Positions 31,183 to 40,643 of a DNA stretch of 41,238 nt are shown here, in pieces. How positions within the stretch are numbered: the stretch's first letter is position 1; every line of letters begins with the position of its first letter. The DNA is from Zancudomyces culisetae (Eukaryota; Kickxellomycota; Harpellomycetes; Harpellales; Legeriomycetaceae). Under the pieces are notes generated by a model. It was not told the DNA's origin. It was given only the letters and a program-made list of their open reading frames with translations, and ran no database searches. Where the stretch lies: contig LSSK01001125.1 in the NCBI GenBank assembly GCA_001969505.1, forward strand, positions 1-41,238. The letters run 5' to 3'. A program made the translations under genes and the position numbers.

Positions 31183-33319
31183 ATGAGTATTAAATGCATA
31201 AAAAAGGTGTTGGATTATTGTTTGGTATCGATAAAAGTGGTAATAGAAGTATTCAAAGATACTAGAACAAGAATAAAAAAGAGATCGCTCAAACTAAAAA
31301 TCAACAATAATTATAACTTGAACACAAAAACATACTCTAGAAGCAGCAAAAAAAACAGCAGGAGCGCTGACCAAAGACAAGAACAAGGACACTATATAAC
31401 AATGCACGGGGTATATAAGGATATTGAAAGCTATTTGATTCCAGGAGGGAGATTTTATGACCGTTATTTCGACTGTCCATTGGGTATGTAGCTAGAATAG
31501 ATATAATTTTCAATTGGCACGGGTAATGTAAATTATGATATAAATTCAATGTTTGTAGACTATGACAAGCCAGAGGGAGAAATGATAAAGGTGTTTGTTA
31601 GGCAGGTTGTTCCCGAAGATTCAAGAGATATTAGCAAGTTGCCGATAGCGTTGTACTTGCAGGTAAAACATTGCGTGTATTTATATTTTATGATATACGC
31701 CAATAACAAAGTGAACGTACCAACCAGATAACTAAACAATAAACACAGGGAGGACCAGGATTTCAAAGTGGATATCCCACAAACGTAACTTCTGGTTGGC
31801 AAGGGGTACTATTAAGTCAGGGATACCAGTTATTACTTTTGGATCAACGCGGAACTGGATTATCAACGGCAATAAATGCACAAAGCAAAGGGTTTTTCAA
31901 GAAAAACGGGAGTGCAAAGGAAGGTGGGAACGACGGTGAAGTGCCACAGGATATGGAACAGCAAATTGACTACATTAAAAACTTTCGAGCAGATAGTATA
32001 GTCAAGGATTGTGAATGGATTAGAAAGATAATTACGAAAGAGTGTGGTGATGATAATGCTAATGCTAATGCTAATGAGGATAGCATGAAAAGCAGGAAAT
32101 ACACGCTAGTGGGGCAGAGCTTTGGGGGATTCGTTATTACCACGTACCTTTCACTTCACCCAGAAGGAGTAGAGAAATGTATAATTACCGGAGGGATACC
32201 ACCACTTTTAACTAACAATGATCCGATTCAAGTATATGAAAGCTTGATTAAAAAAGTGATAGCACGAAACATTCAATATTATTCAATTTATAAGCGAGAT
32301 ATCGGACGAGTAAAGAGAATAGTAGAGTACTTAAATAATAATAACGAGGTACTACCAGGTGGTGGGAAACTAACAGCACGAAGATTTCAGCAGATTGGGA
32401 TAGAGTTCGGGATAAGTGGTGGATTTGCGCATGTACACCGACTAATACTGAATATTACAAATGATTTAGACACATGTGGGCGAATTACTTTTAAATCGAA
32501 GCAGGAAATCGAAAGTTTCCATAGTTTTGATACCAATGTGATATATGCGATATTGCACGAAGCAATTTACTGTAACGGAAACGGTGTTAGCAGCAATTGG
32601 GCATGTCAGCGGGCAATTGAATCGAATGTGAATTATAAGAGCTGGTTTGATAACCAGATTGGATATCTATCTAAGATTGAGGTTGAGTCTGATACCCAAG
32701 TTGAGGTTGGAACCGGAGCCGCAGCTGGTGGTGGTGGTGTTTGTGATGAGGACAGGCGAATAGTGCTATTTTACGGTGAAATGATTTTTGATTGGATGTT
32801 TGAAGATTATGCAGAACTCAAAAAATTCAAACAGCTAGCTGACGCATTGGCAGAATATAAGGGGTGGACGAAACTATATGATGTTGAGCAGTTGAGAAAA
32901 AATAGAGTTCCAGTGGTTGCATCCTGTTATTATGATGATCCGTAAGTCGTGTATTATTTTGGTTTAGTTTGTTTAAAAGAAAAATGAATGTGTTTGTAGA
33001 GTAACTAATAACAGAGTAACTGAATTAATGAAAATAGATATGTGGATTTGGAGTTGAGTATGGAAACTTCAAAGTTAATAAACAAGTGCAAAGTATGGAT
33101 TACGAACGAGTATTTGCACAAGTAAGCATTCAAATAGATAGTTATTGCGTATAAAGAAGATATCAATGGAAAAAAATGGAATGAAACTTGACGGAAAAAA
33201 AAAAGAAAAAAAATATAAGTCAAATAAATAATAAAATGAATAAATAATTTAGTGGATTGGCTGCAGATAGCCGGGTAATAGCCAGACTATTGGGAATGTT
33301 CAAGACTCAAGAAATATGA
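31183..33319 (+). CDS. Proline iminopeptidase-like alpha/beta hydrolase (S33), five exons
   Basis: Exons are 31183-31483, 31559-31662, 31749-32941, 33038-33121 and 33253-33319. Introns of 75, 86, 96 and 131 nt have donors GTATGT, GTAAAA, GTAAGT and GTAAGC; phases close throughout. The product is 582 residues from the ATG at 31183, or 509 from the ATG at 31402 just before the conserved YKDIESYLIPG...FYDRYFDCPLDY. The S33 hallmarks are the oxyanion loop LQGGPGFQ, DQRGTGLS and the nucleophile elbow GQSFGG (Ser259 long form, 186 short). The C-terminal ITNEYLHNGL carries the likely catalytic His560/487, and DDPYVD before it is a candidate acid region. Such enzymes remove N-terminal proline. The 73-residue basic N-terminal extension may be 5' leader or a targeting sequence; I prefer the shorter start. 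No S. cerevisiae orthologue is known to me. Confidence 0.85.
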
Positions 33320-33320
33320 A

Positions 33321-35831
33321 TCAAGACCAGACCGAAAGCGAGGAATGCAGCTGAGAAAGCAGAGGATCAGAAGAAATCCATGAGGGAAAAGTACTTCCAA
33401 CATCAATGTCAGCATCACCCTCACTCTCAGCACCAGTATCAGCGCCACTCTCAGCACCAATACCAGTACCAGTACCAGTACCAGCACCAGTATCGATTTC
33501 AACATCAACATCAATGTCAGCTGGAGTAGGGGGAGTACCACCATGATTATTACCGCTGTCATTGCCACTATTATTGTTATTTCTAATATTATTACTATTG
33601 TCACTATTGTCTTTTTTATTATGATTATTGATCGCTCTATTATCGGGAGATTGTGAAGATACCCAAACCATTCTGCTAGCCAGGCTGAGCAGCAGTTTGA
33701 ATAGTTTTTGCTCAGGGTTTTTGGGTTTCCAAGTTTGCGAAAAGTCTGTTTTTTGGGGATGAGATTTGTATATTTGAACAAGCTGGCAGGCTCGATCGAG
33801 CAAGTCGGCTGGATATTCAGAATCATTGACAACGTTGTAACTTAACCGTTTAGGAATGAGAACAAATGGAATACTGTCATCGAGTTCAGCCTCTGATTTG
33901 GTTGAAACAACAGCAAACCAATTAATTGCACTGACAGATTTCGGTAGATTCGGGTCGTAAGGTCCTACAATTGCACCAACAAATGGCAGTGCGTTGGCTG
34001 TATCGTTTGAAAACAATGACTGGTATGCGTATTGGTTGTCGATATCAATCCGCGATGGCAGTGGCACAAATGTCGGATGTGAATGATACCATCCAACCAC
34101 CTGCAACTGACATTCGGATATTTGCTGCCGTACCTGCAGCTCACTCTCTGGGTCCATTTCTACATTGACCTCGTCATGACTCAGTGCCTTGCACGGAAAT
34201 GCTTGCTTGACTGTTACTGTCTTGCTATCGCCGTCATACGTTCCTCCCAATAGCCCAATTATCTCGGTGGTCATCAAATGCGCGTGGATATCCATTGTCA
34301 CCTCTACGTTGCTGTGGATTGTAAGCCGGTATGGTTGGCTGCCCAACTCTCCCGACCCTGCTTCTCCCACAAAGCTGCTACACTTGACTAGCGAGTGTGG
34401 GTCGTTATCATGATCTATCTGAATTGCTGGCCGCTTTCGTTGCCGCTTTGGCCTTGCCATTACATATTCGTTTTTGTGTTGTACTCTTTCTTTTTCTGTC
34501 TTTTTCGTTATATTTTCCTTTTCGTTTTTTTCTGTACTTTCAATATCGATTTCTGCCTCCTCATCTTTGCTTCCTTCTCTCTTGTTCTTGCTCTTTGTGT
34601 CCTTCCCCCTTCCTCCGCTCTCCTCACTGTTTGTATTGTGTAAATACACCCGAGCGGATGTACTGTTTGGATCTAGCGGTTTACCTGATAGTGTATACCC
34701 CTCACCACTCTCCTTGACTTTGTCTGGTAATGGCTTGTTGTCTCTATACAGCTTAATAAAGTGCTTTTGCGCGTGTGACCGGATTGATTTTGGACACCGT
34801 GTCTTCATAAACTGACTCAGCTGCTTCCAATTGCGACCATACAAATCCAAACCCCGTAAAAACATTTCCTCTTCCTGTACACTATATGTACCTACGTTAT
34901 ACCCTGCTTCCTCAATTTTTTTCTGCTTTTGTGCCCCCTCCTCGTGTGTTGTAACATCAATATCTCCAACACTACTTCTGGCACTTCCAGCACTACTATT
35001 ACTGGTAGAATTCAGAATATCTATTACCTCGCCCCCCTCAGGGTCCTGCTTTTTTTCCTCGCTATCACCATCCACAATTATGTTCTCTTCATTCTCGTGC
35101 GCTCCAGACTCAGTCTGTCCCTTTGCTGAATCTGCTTGAGGTTTTTTCAAGAATTCGCTTGCTTTATTCTCAACCTCCTCTTTGCGTTCACCTACGCCTC
35201 GTTTCGTCTTACCACCACCACTACCCCTCTTACCTCCTCTTCCTCTTCCACCCCTACCACCCTCTCTTGTCGGTTTCCATGCGCGATCAGCATAATCATC
35301 ACTGCTGTTCCCTCCTCTAGTATTACATTTCTTGCTCTTTGGATCCTCTATATAGTCTTCATCAACATGATTCTTGCTTCCTCTTCGCTTCCTCCTTTTG
35401 CTTTTTCCTTCCCCTGTCGAATTATCGCTGGAGTACCCATCGTAGTAACTATATCCATATCCGTCATATTCATACCCATACCCATACCCATATTCGCTTC
35501 CCTTATAATATCCATTTCCATTATTACCCATTATACTGCTCTTCCCGCCCTTGGTTATCTCTTTTTCATCGGCCGCCAACAGTTTTGCTATCAATTCACT
35601 GCTAAGCCTTTCCTCCTCCTCTTGTTTCAACTCGTCGTTATTTTTGTTATTCTTCTTTCCCCCAACTATCTTGATATTATTTTCATCCGCTACCTGTATT
35701 TCCTGATCATCATCACCCCCCTTTTCGCCTCTTGCTCCGCTCCTGCTTTTATTCCTCCGTTTGTTTCCATTTTTATTACCACCACCACCTTTGTTTTGCT
35801 TTCGGATGGGTTTGACTTGTTTATCCGTCAT
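33321..35831 (-). CDS. SANT + JAMM/MPN deubiquitinase, MYSM1-like
   Basis: A single exon of 836 residues from the ATG at 35829-35831. The first 300 residues are disordered and basic, with an RGG-like patch (about residues 190-210). A SANT/Myb domain follows at about 315-365 (EEEMFLRGLDLYGRNWKQLS...RSHAQKHF). A long acidic/basic linker leads to an MPN+ domain at about 490-640. The full zinc-binding JAMM motif is present: Glu523 (TTEIIGLLGG), His583-x-His585, seven residues, Ser593, two residues, Asp596. MYSM1 (2A-DUB) pairs a SANT and a JAMM domain, plus a SWIRM domain that I do not see here, and removes ubiquitin from histone H2A. The role here, chromatin deubiquitination, is inferred. The C-terminal tail holds Asn-rich and Thr-Gly repeats. 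Its stop lies one base from that of the convergent hydrolase. Confidence 0.85.
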   Translation of the reverse strand: MTDKQVKPIRKQNKGGGGNKNGNKRRNKSRSGARGEKGGDDDQEIQVADENNIKIVGGKKNNKNNDELKQEEEERLSSELIAKLLAADEKEITKGGKSSIMGNNGNGYYKGSEYGYGYGYEYDGYGYSYYDGYSSDNSTGEGKSKRRKRRGSKNHVDEDYIEDPKSKKCNTRGGNSSDDYADRAWKPTREGGRGGRGRGGKRGSGGGKTKRGVGERKEEVENKASEFLKKPQADSAKGQTESGAHENEENIIVDGDSEEKKQDPEGGEVIDILNSTSNSSAGSARSSVGDIDVTTHEEGAQKQKKIEEAGYNVGTYSVQEEEMFLRGLDLYGRNWKQLSQFMKTRCPKSIRSHAQKHFIKLYRDNKPLPDKVKESGEGYTLSGKPLDPNSTSARVYLHNTNSEESGGRGKDTKSKNKREGSKDEEAEIDIESTEKNEKENITKKTEKERVQHKNEYVMARPKRQRKRPAIQIDHDNDPHSLVKCSSFVGEAGSGELGSQPYRLTIHSNVEVTMDIHAHLMTTEIIGLLGGTYDGDSKTVTVKQAFPCKALSHDEVNVEMDPESELQVRQQISECQLQVVGWYHSHPTFVPLPSRIDIDNQYAYQSLFSNDTANALPFVGAIVGPYDPNLPKSVSAINWFAVVSTKSEAELDDSIPFVLIPKRLSYNVVNDSEYPADLLDRACQLVQIYKSHPQKTDFSQTWKPKNPEQKLFKLLLSLASRMVWVSSQSPDNRAINNHNKKDNSDNSNNIRNNNNSGNDSGNNHGGTPPTPADIDVDVEIDTGAGTGTGTGIGAESGADTGAESEGDADIDVGSTFPSWISSDPLLSQLHSSLSVWS

Positions 35832-37279
35832 TTTTTTATTTGCTATTTAGTTCTAAATCCAGTGGTTTTCATTATTCCCTTAGTCCTATTAGTTATTTTT
35901 CTCCACCTTCAACTATCCGTGGATAATTAAAAGCAATCAAATATTGTTTGTATTTGATGGTATAAACTTTTTGTTCCTTTTTTTCTATAAAGAATCAATA
36001 TCTTATTCCAAAAATCACGTCTCTTTCTGTTTTTGCTCATTGAATGTTAATGTCGATTTTCACCACTAACCACCCTCCAATATCCTTTACACTTCCCTCC
36101 CCCCTTTTTTTTGCTGTTACAATTTCTACATTTATATTTCTGTTTGTTTTGGTTTACTTTTCCTTTTTCACGAAAAAAAAAATTCTCGATTTCACGTTGA
36201 AATGATCAAACATCTCCAAACTATAAAATTGAATTTCGAGTATTGAAACTTGGAAAGAAACTATTGATTCTTCAACAGAGTTAAAGTGCTTTAAGAACAT
36301 TTTCACAGCAGTGATACTTTATTATACTTCTGTACTGTGCATTCTGTACCATTTTATGCGACTTTGGGTCACCAACTCGAAGTCGCTAACCTTTTGAAAT
36401 AGATCTAAATTGTACTTCACAGGCAGGGCTTTAAATAACGCCAAATACACACACTTTGGTCCCATCGGTTTGCCTCTTTCCTATCTCATTTGTATTTATC
36501 CGCGAAACGTCATTCCCGGTACTGATATTTACTATTTTAATGTAAAATCGATACCAACCCTGCTGTTCAAAGCTTTTATTATATTTATCCTTGCGAATAC
36601 CCGTTGTTGATAAATGTGCTTCTTTAGATAGAATTAACACTTGGGGGCATCAACAGAACCCTAATATAACCTTGAATAAATCTCATACAGTTTAATTTGG
36701 CAATCTTATAATATTTAGAGTTTTTATTTTTCTCCGGTTTAGTTGGTAGGAATATAACACTTTATAAAAGTAAAAAATACCTAGAAGTTTGCCATTGAAA
36801 TGAAATCCTACTGGGGAGCATATCAAGTTATTGCAAAACTTGATACTCATTTCTTAATATTCGATAGAACGATATTAAAGATCCTTATGCTTAGATTTGC
36901 TGGAAAGTAAGCTCTTTTGTTGATTTCAAGTAATAGTGAGCAAATTCATCTCTACATATCATCTAAATTATTGGTGATAAAGTGTGTATCAAGATATTAT
37001 AATATCCTTTAGCTACTTTTTTTATATTTTATACTTTTTATTTGTAAATATTATATGGTAGCTGCAATCATTACTGATTAAAGTTTGGATGATAAAATGA
37101 CAACAGAAAACTAACAAAAAATAATACATATAGTGTTAAATAAATCATGGTGTACATATTTAATAAATAAAAACACGAAGTATAATATCCAAATATCAGA
37201 AAACGTCCAGAAATTTAACGAGCGTGATCCCAACAACAATACCATCATGTGCTATAGGATATTAGTGTAGATAATGTGG
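35832..37279. other. 1.45-kb intergenic region
   Basis: The promoter of the SANT-JAMM gene and the 3' flank of the transcription factor, both minus. Contents: an A-run at 36174-36182 in a C/T-rich context (36060-36115), and a 7-bp-arm hairpin at 36358-36386. Open frames are at most 69 codons and meaningless. No RNA gene is recognised. Confidence 0.5.
36358..36386. repeat. Hairpin with GCGACTT/AAGTCGC arms
   Basis: Seven-base perfect arms flank a 15-nt loop containing GGTCACC. The GC-rich dyad is unusual for the surrounding AT-rich non-coding DNA. It lies about 530 nt upstream of the SANT-JAMM gene and could be a bound operator-like site or an RNA stem; nothing decides it. Confidence 0.5.
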
Positions 37280-39670
37280 TTAGGCGCTACCCATAGAGTC
37301 AACAGCCGAGCTAAAGTTGGCATGTGTGTTGCCTTTGTTGATGAGTTCACACCCACGAGCTGCATCATTTCTCTGCGCTTGTTCAATGGGGTTGTACAAT
37401 AGTTCAGTAAAATTAAAGCCCGAAAAAGCCTCCTTGTAGCTAGAAATAATGAGATTTTGGTCAAATGTTGAAGACTGGGTTTTATCCATGTATTTGGCAC
37501 CCGTATTCAAAATGGGATAAAAGACACGCTCAATCATTTTTTTGCATTGGTTAAGCAATGTGATGTTCTGAAGATGTGCGTCAAAGTCGACATCTTTTAC
37601 ATAAAAGTCTTTAGGATCATCATCCAGGGTTGGATTGTTGATGGTGTGAGAAATTTGTTTTTCGGATAATTGTTTTGAGAGGCTTAGGCCTTCCAACGAC
37701 AAATGGAGTTCGTCTGACTCTTTGACTACTGGCTTCAAATCAATTGCCATTATAAATCGCTTGTCCCTGGTTTCATTAACAGAAGTGGATAAAGATTCTT
37801 GATTTATATCCAGACTTTCTTTTGCGGCAATCCTACTCAATAGGAATGGGTCATGTATCTTTGGATTGGATGCATTATTGCAGCATGCCTTTTTGATATA
37901 GGTACTTCCATTTGGAACTAACCACGGGTTGTAATCATAAGATGAAAGCATCGTCTTCTCAAAACTTTTGGGGATATTTTTGAATTTAAGGTTAGCCTTA
38001 TCATAGCTTTTTTTGAGATCAGATATGTTAATAAGCAAATACAAGTATGTCTTTGCTAGTAGGAATGTTGATTTAAGTCTTTCAAAATATTCGGATATCA
38101 CCTTTTTGCCATTTATTATTGCATTGTGTCTATTCAGATCTTTGATATATTCTATATTTGTGAGCAGTTTAAAAGCATTCGAGGTCATATAATCCAATTC
38201 TACATCAAACTTATCAGGGGAAAAGTTTGATAATAGCCAGTAGAATACCTCTGTAAAATATATAGTATTATCAATTAGTGCAAGTTTTGCAAACTTCACT
38301 CTCTCTGAGGGAATGTTGATATCTTCATAATAAGCTACTTCTGATGTGATAAGATGTAGATTTGCTATACACGTGTTCAGGATAAGTGTGCAATGGCGCA
38401 ATATGAAGTATTCTATATTCATTGTATTGACTATATCTGGGTTGTGTGCTCCAAAAGTCACTATTTTTTTCAATTCGTTATGGAACTGCACTACCACCTT
38501 TTTCTGAAACTCTGTAGAATCCGTAAATAATTTTAAGTAACGTTGATAGTCTTTATCCATGTCCTTTGCTATTACATTCTCCCTCCGGTTAATAAAAGCT
38601 ACATTTGCATGTCTTAATTTGAACAATATTACGTATGAAGCAAATGTATCGAACCTAAATTCACCTTTGCTGCTTAGAATCATGTCACCCCTATTCGCAG
38701 AGTTGGTTTTTGAAAGGATGAATTTTGCATTAGTGTGCCATAAACGATCATTACTCGGTAAGTTTACAAATATGTCTTTCGATTGTAAAGCAGGTTGAGC
38801 AGCTATTGCTTCAGATAACAATACGCAGAAAACGTATGAGCACCACCAAAGACGTCGTTTAAGCTCTTTATCCACCAGCAGCTGTTCATGTTCCCTCTCG
38901 GCGGTGCTAACGCTATATGCATCAACCCTGTGCAGTCTCATTGAAATGGCCAACCTGGCTGCTAAATGTACGTATTTTGTGCATTGGGTTAGGATTCCAA
39001 TTGTAGTATAGTATCTGGCTAACACTACCATTGTCCATACACTCAGGCAATCAGGATTGCTGAGCGCCTTTTCCATGTGCTCAGTGACATAATTTAATAC
39101 CCTTTTACGTCTCTCTTCGGTAAATACTTTAAAAAACTTGTCATCTTTTAATACAGTTGATCCCATCAGCAAAAGCGTACACACCACGTATTTTGGGACT
39201 TGGAAACTTTTTACGTTTTGTATAAACTGAGGAATCCTTACAACATTTGCAAGCAAGGGATAGCGATAGATAAATCTATCCATGAGTTCATCTATCACAT
39301 CCCGTAAAAGTCTTGATAGCTCTATATCCTCTGAATCCCTACCAACGATATTTTGGATGTTTACATCAATAACACATAAGTTTGTCATTAGGTTACTTGT
39401 TTCGCTTTTTATACCCTGCTTAGTGTTTCCCTTTGGAACAGTTTTCACTCTTTTGGCTTGCTTGCACAATATTTCGACCCTTTTTTCTATGCTCCCAAGT
39501 CGACTATGTATGGCCTCATTTAGAGGTCTTTTATGGACTTTCTTTTTTTCATTAAGCCTAAACTTTATTACGTGTTTTTTGTAGGCATTGTGGGTATTTG
39601 ATTTTGCCCTTATTCGTTTGCCACCACCACTACTAACAGACTTTTCACTTTCAGAATTTGTTATAGTCAT
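37280..39670 (-). CDS. Fungal-specific transcription factor-domain protein lacking a zinc cluster
   Basis: A single exon of 796 residues from the ATG at 39668-39670. The central part (about residues 150-330) matches the fungal-specific transcription factor (middle homology) domain: SNPDCLSVWTMVVLARYY, KYVHLAARLAISMRLHR and KELKRRLWWCSYVFCVLLSEAIA with a following PLQSKD-like loop. Members normally start with a Zn2Cys6 DNA-binding domain followed by a short coiled coil. Here the coiled-coil linker is present (SRLGSIEKRVEILCKQ, about 55-72) after a very basic stretch, but no CxxCxxxxxxC cysteines precede it. The upstream 300 nt offer no exon that would supply them. The protein may bind DNA through its basic N-terminus, act as a partner of another regulator, or have lost DNA binding. 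Upstream are a TATATAAA box and a 20-codon uORF. Confidence 0.83.
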   Translation of the reverse strand: MTITNSESEKSVSSGGGKRIRAKSNTHNAYKKHVIKFRLNEKKKVHKRPLNEAIHSRLGSIEKRVEILCKQAKRVKTVPKGNTKQGIKSETSNLMTNLCVIDVNIQNIVGRDSEDIELSRLLRDVIDELMDRFIYRYPLLANVVRIPQFIQNVKSFQVPKYVVCTLLLMGSTVLKDDKFFKVFTEERRKRVLNYVTEHMEKALSNPDCLSVWTMVVLARYYTTIGILTQCTKYVHLAARLAISMRLHRVDAYSVSTAEREHEQLLVDKELKRRLWWCSYVFCVLLSEAIAAQPALQSKDIFVNLPSNDRLWHTNAKFILSKTNSANRGDMILSSKGEFRFDTFASYVILFKLRHANVAFINRRENVIAKDMDKDYQRYLKLFTDSTEFQKKVVVQFHNELKKIVTFGAHNPDIVNTMNIEYFILRHCTLILNTCIANLHLITSEVAYYEDINIPSERVKFAKLALIDNTIYFTEVFYWLLSNFSPDKFDVELDYMTSNAFKLLTNIEYIKDLNRHNAIINGKKVISEYFERLKSTFLLAKTYLYLLINISDLKKSYDKANLKFKNIPKSFEKTMLSSYDYNPWLVPNGSTYIKKACCNNASNPKIHDPFLLSRIAAKESLDINQESLSTSVNETRDKRFIMAIDLKPVVKESDELHLSLEGLSLSKQLSEKQISHTINNPTLDDDPKDFYVKDVDFDAHLQNITLLNQCKKMIERVFYPILNTGAKYMDKTQSSTFDQNLIISSYKEAFSGFNFTELLYNPIEQAQRNDAARGCELINKGNTHANFSSAVDSMGSA

Positions 39671-39678
39671 TGCAAAAA

Positions 39679-39741
39679 CTAAATCAAAATACAGACCTGG
39701 AATGGAGTAATTCGAATAAAACGATGACGGCTGGTGCTCAT
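39679..39741 (-). CDS. Upstream ORF in the leader of the transcription factor
   Basis: An ATG at 39739-39741 opens a 20-codon frame that ends in TAG at 39679-39681, eight bases before the main ATG at 39670. It follows the TATATAAA box by only 14 nt, so whether it is in the transcript depends on the start site. If transcribed, it could limit translation of the main frame. Confidence 0.35.
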   Translation of the reverse strand: MSTSRHRFIRITPFQVCILI

Positions 39742-39755
39742 AATCAACACCGCTG

Positions 39756-39763
39756 TTTATATA
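39756..39763 (-). promoter_or_regulatory. TATA box of the transcription-factor gene
   Basis: A consensus TATATAAA on the minus strand, 86 nt upstream of the main ATG, a normal yeast TATA-to-start distance. Confidence 0.6.
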
Positions 39764-40228
39764 CTACTATTTCCATTTCTAGATCACAGACCAATATTCC
39801 TTCAGATTTTGAATTTTGGGTTTTTGGATTGTGAATTTTGGATTCTGAATTTCGTTTTTTTTTTCATTGCTTTTTGCCATTGGAATATGAAACGCTTATT
39901 TTATTATTATTATACTGATCAATTCTTTTGATTGATTGAAAACTGTAGTTAATTTTCTCTATGATCTAAAGTTATGAATGGTAACATTTGAACTGAAAAA
40001 AATATACACGAAAAAAAGTGCAAATTGATATATTATTTGCAGCAAATACTATTCAATTTATCCGAAATCTGTTTACGTATCATTTAATATGTCGGGATTT
40101 ACGTAACTTGGTTTTACAGAACATCAGGTCTGCAACTCCACTTTTGCTTTGATGCCGCAAAAACATTCCACAATTTGATAAAAATCACTTTTTTACTTGT
40201 TGTTCTAAAATGGAATGAGTTTCTTAAA
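39764..40228. other. Divergent promoter between the transcription factor and the small two-exon gene
   Basis: AT-rich, with repeats of GATTTTGAATTTTGG near 39804-39852. A 33-codon ATG-initiated frame on the minus strand (ending in TAG near 39780) lies upstream of the TATA box. No further gene is seen. Confidence 0.5.
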
Positions 40229-40643
40229 ATGACTGAAAACAAGCTGTATATATCCTGTATTGCGCTTGCTAGTTTAAAGAAAATCTCTGTAAGTATTATG
40301 CTCTGTTAAATATTGGTAAAGTCTTGAAAAACCCAAGAAAAACTGTGTGTTTCATCCCCTGGTGTTGGTGTTCTTACAGTTCACGCAACATACTAACCAA
40401 GAGATAAGAAACCCGTATAATTTTCCAATAATACTAAATTACAAAGTGGGTGAATACCAAAGTATTGAACTGCTTTCACAAAAGATACAGAAAAGGATCG
40501 TGGGATTAAATTCAAAAAGTCATATGAATATTGATAGATTTTTTTTACATAAACTCTGCTCTCACTTGGTTAATAAGGCCTCTTCTAACCAATCATATGA
40601 AAAAAAGCTAAACAAAAGAAATGCTCGGAAAAATATCATTTGA
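40229..40643 (+). CDS. Small two-exon orphan protein, 107 residues
   Basis: Exon 1 is 40229-40288 (20 codons from ATG, MTENKLYISCIALASLKKIS) and exon 2 is 40380-40643, joined across a 91-nt phase-0 intron with an excellent donor (GTAAGT) and acceptor (TTCTTACAG). The product is mixed helix/strand, then basic at the C-terminus (KKLNKRNARKN). The N-terminal strand YISCIALA followed by a polar turn faintly recalls longin-type proteins such as TRAPP subunits, but the length and the rest do not fit well, so I leave the family open. The intron has no TACTAAC. Both consensus splice sites and the phase match make a real gene likely. Confidence 0.5.

Noticed and set aside
35136-35930. 264-codon plus-strand frame opposite the SANT-JAMM gene.
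   Set aside because: It is a low-complexity Ser/Thr/Leu/Ile translation antisense to Lys/Gly/Asp-rich coding sequence, with no ATG-supported domain; a shadow of the real gene.
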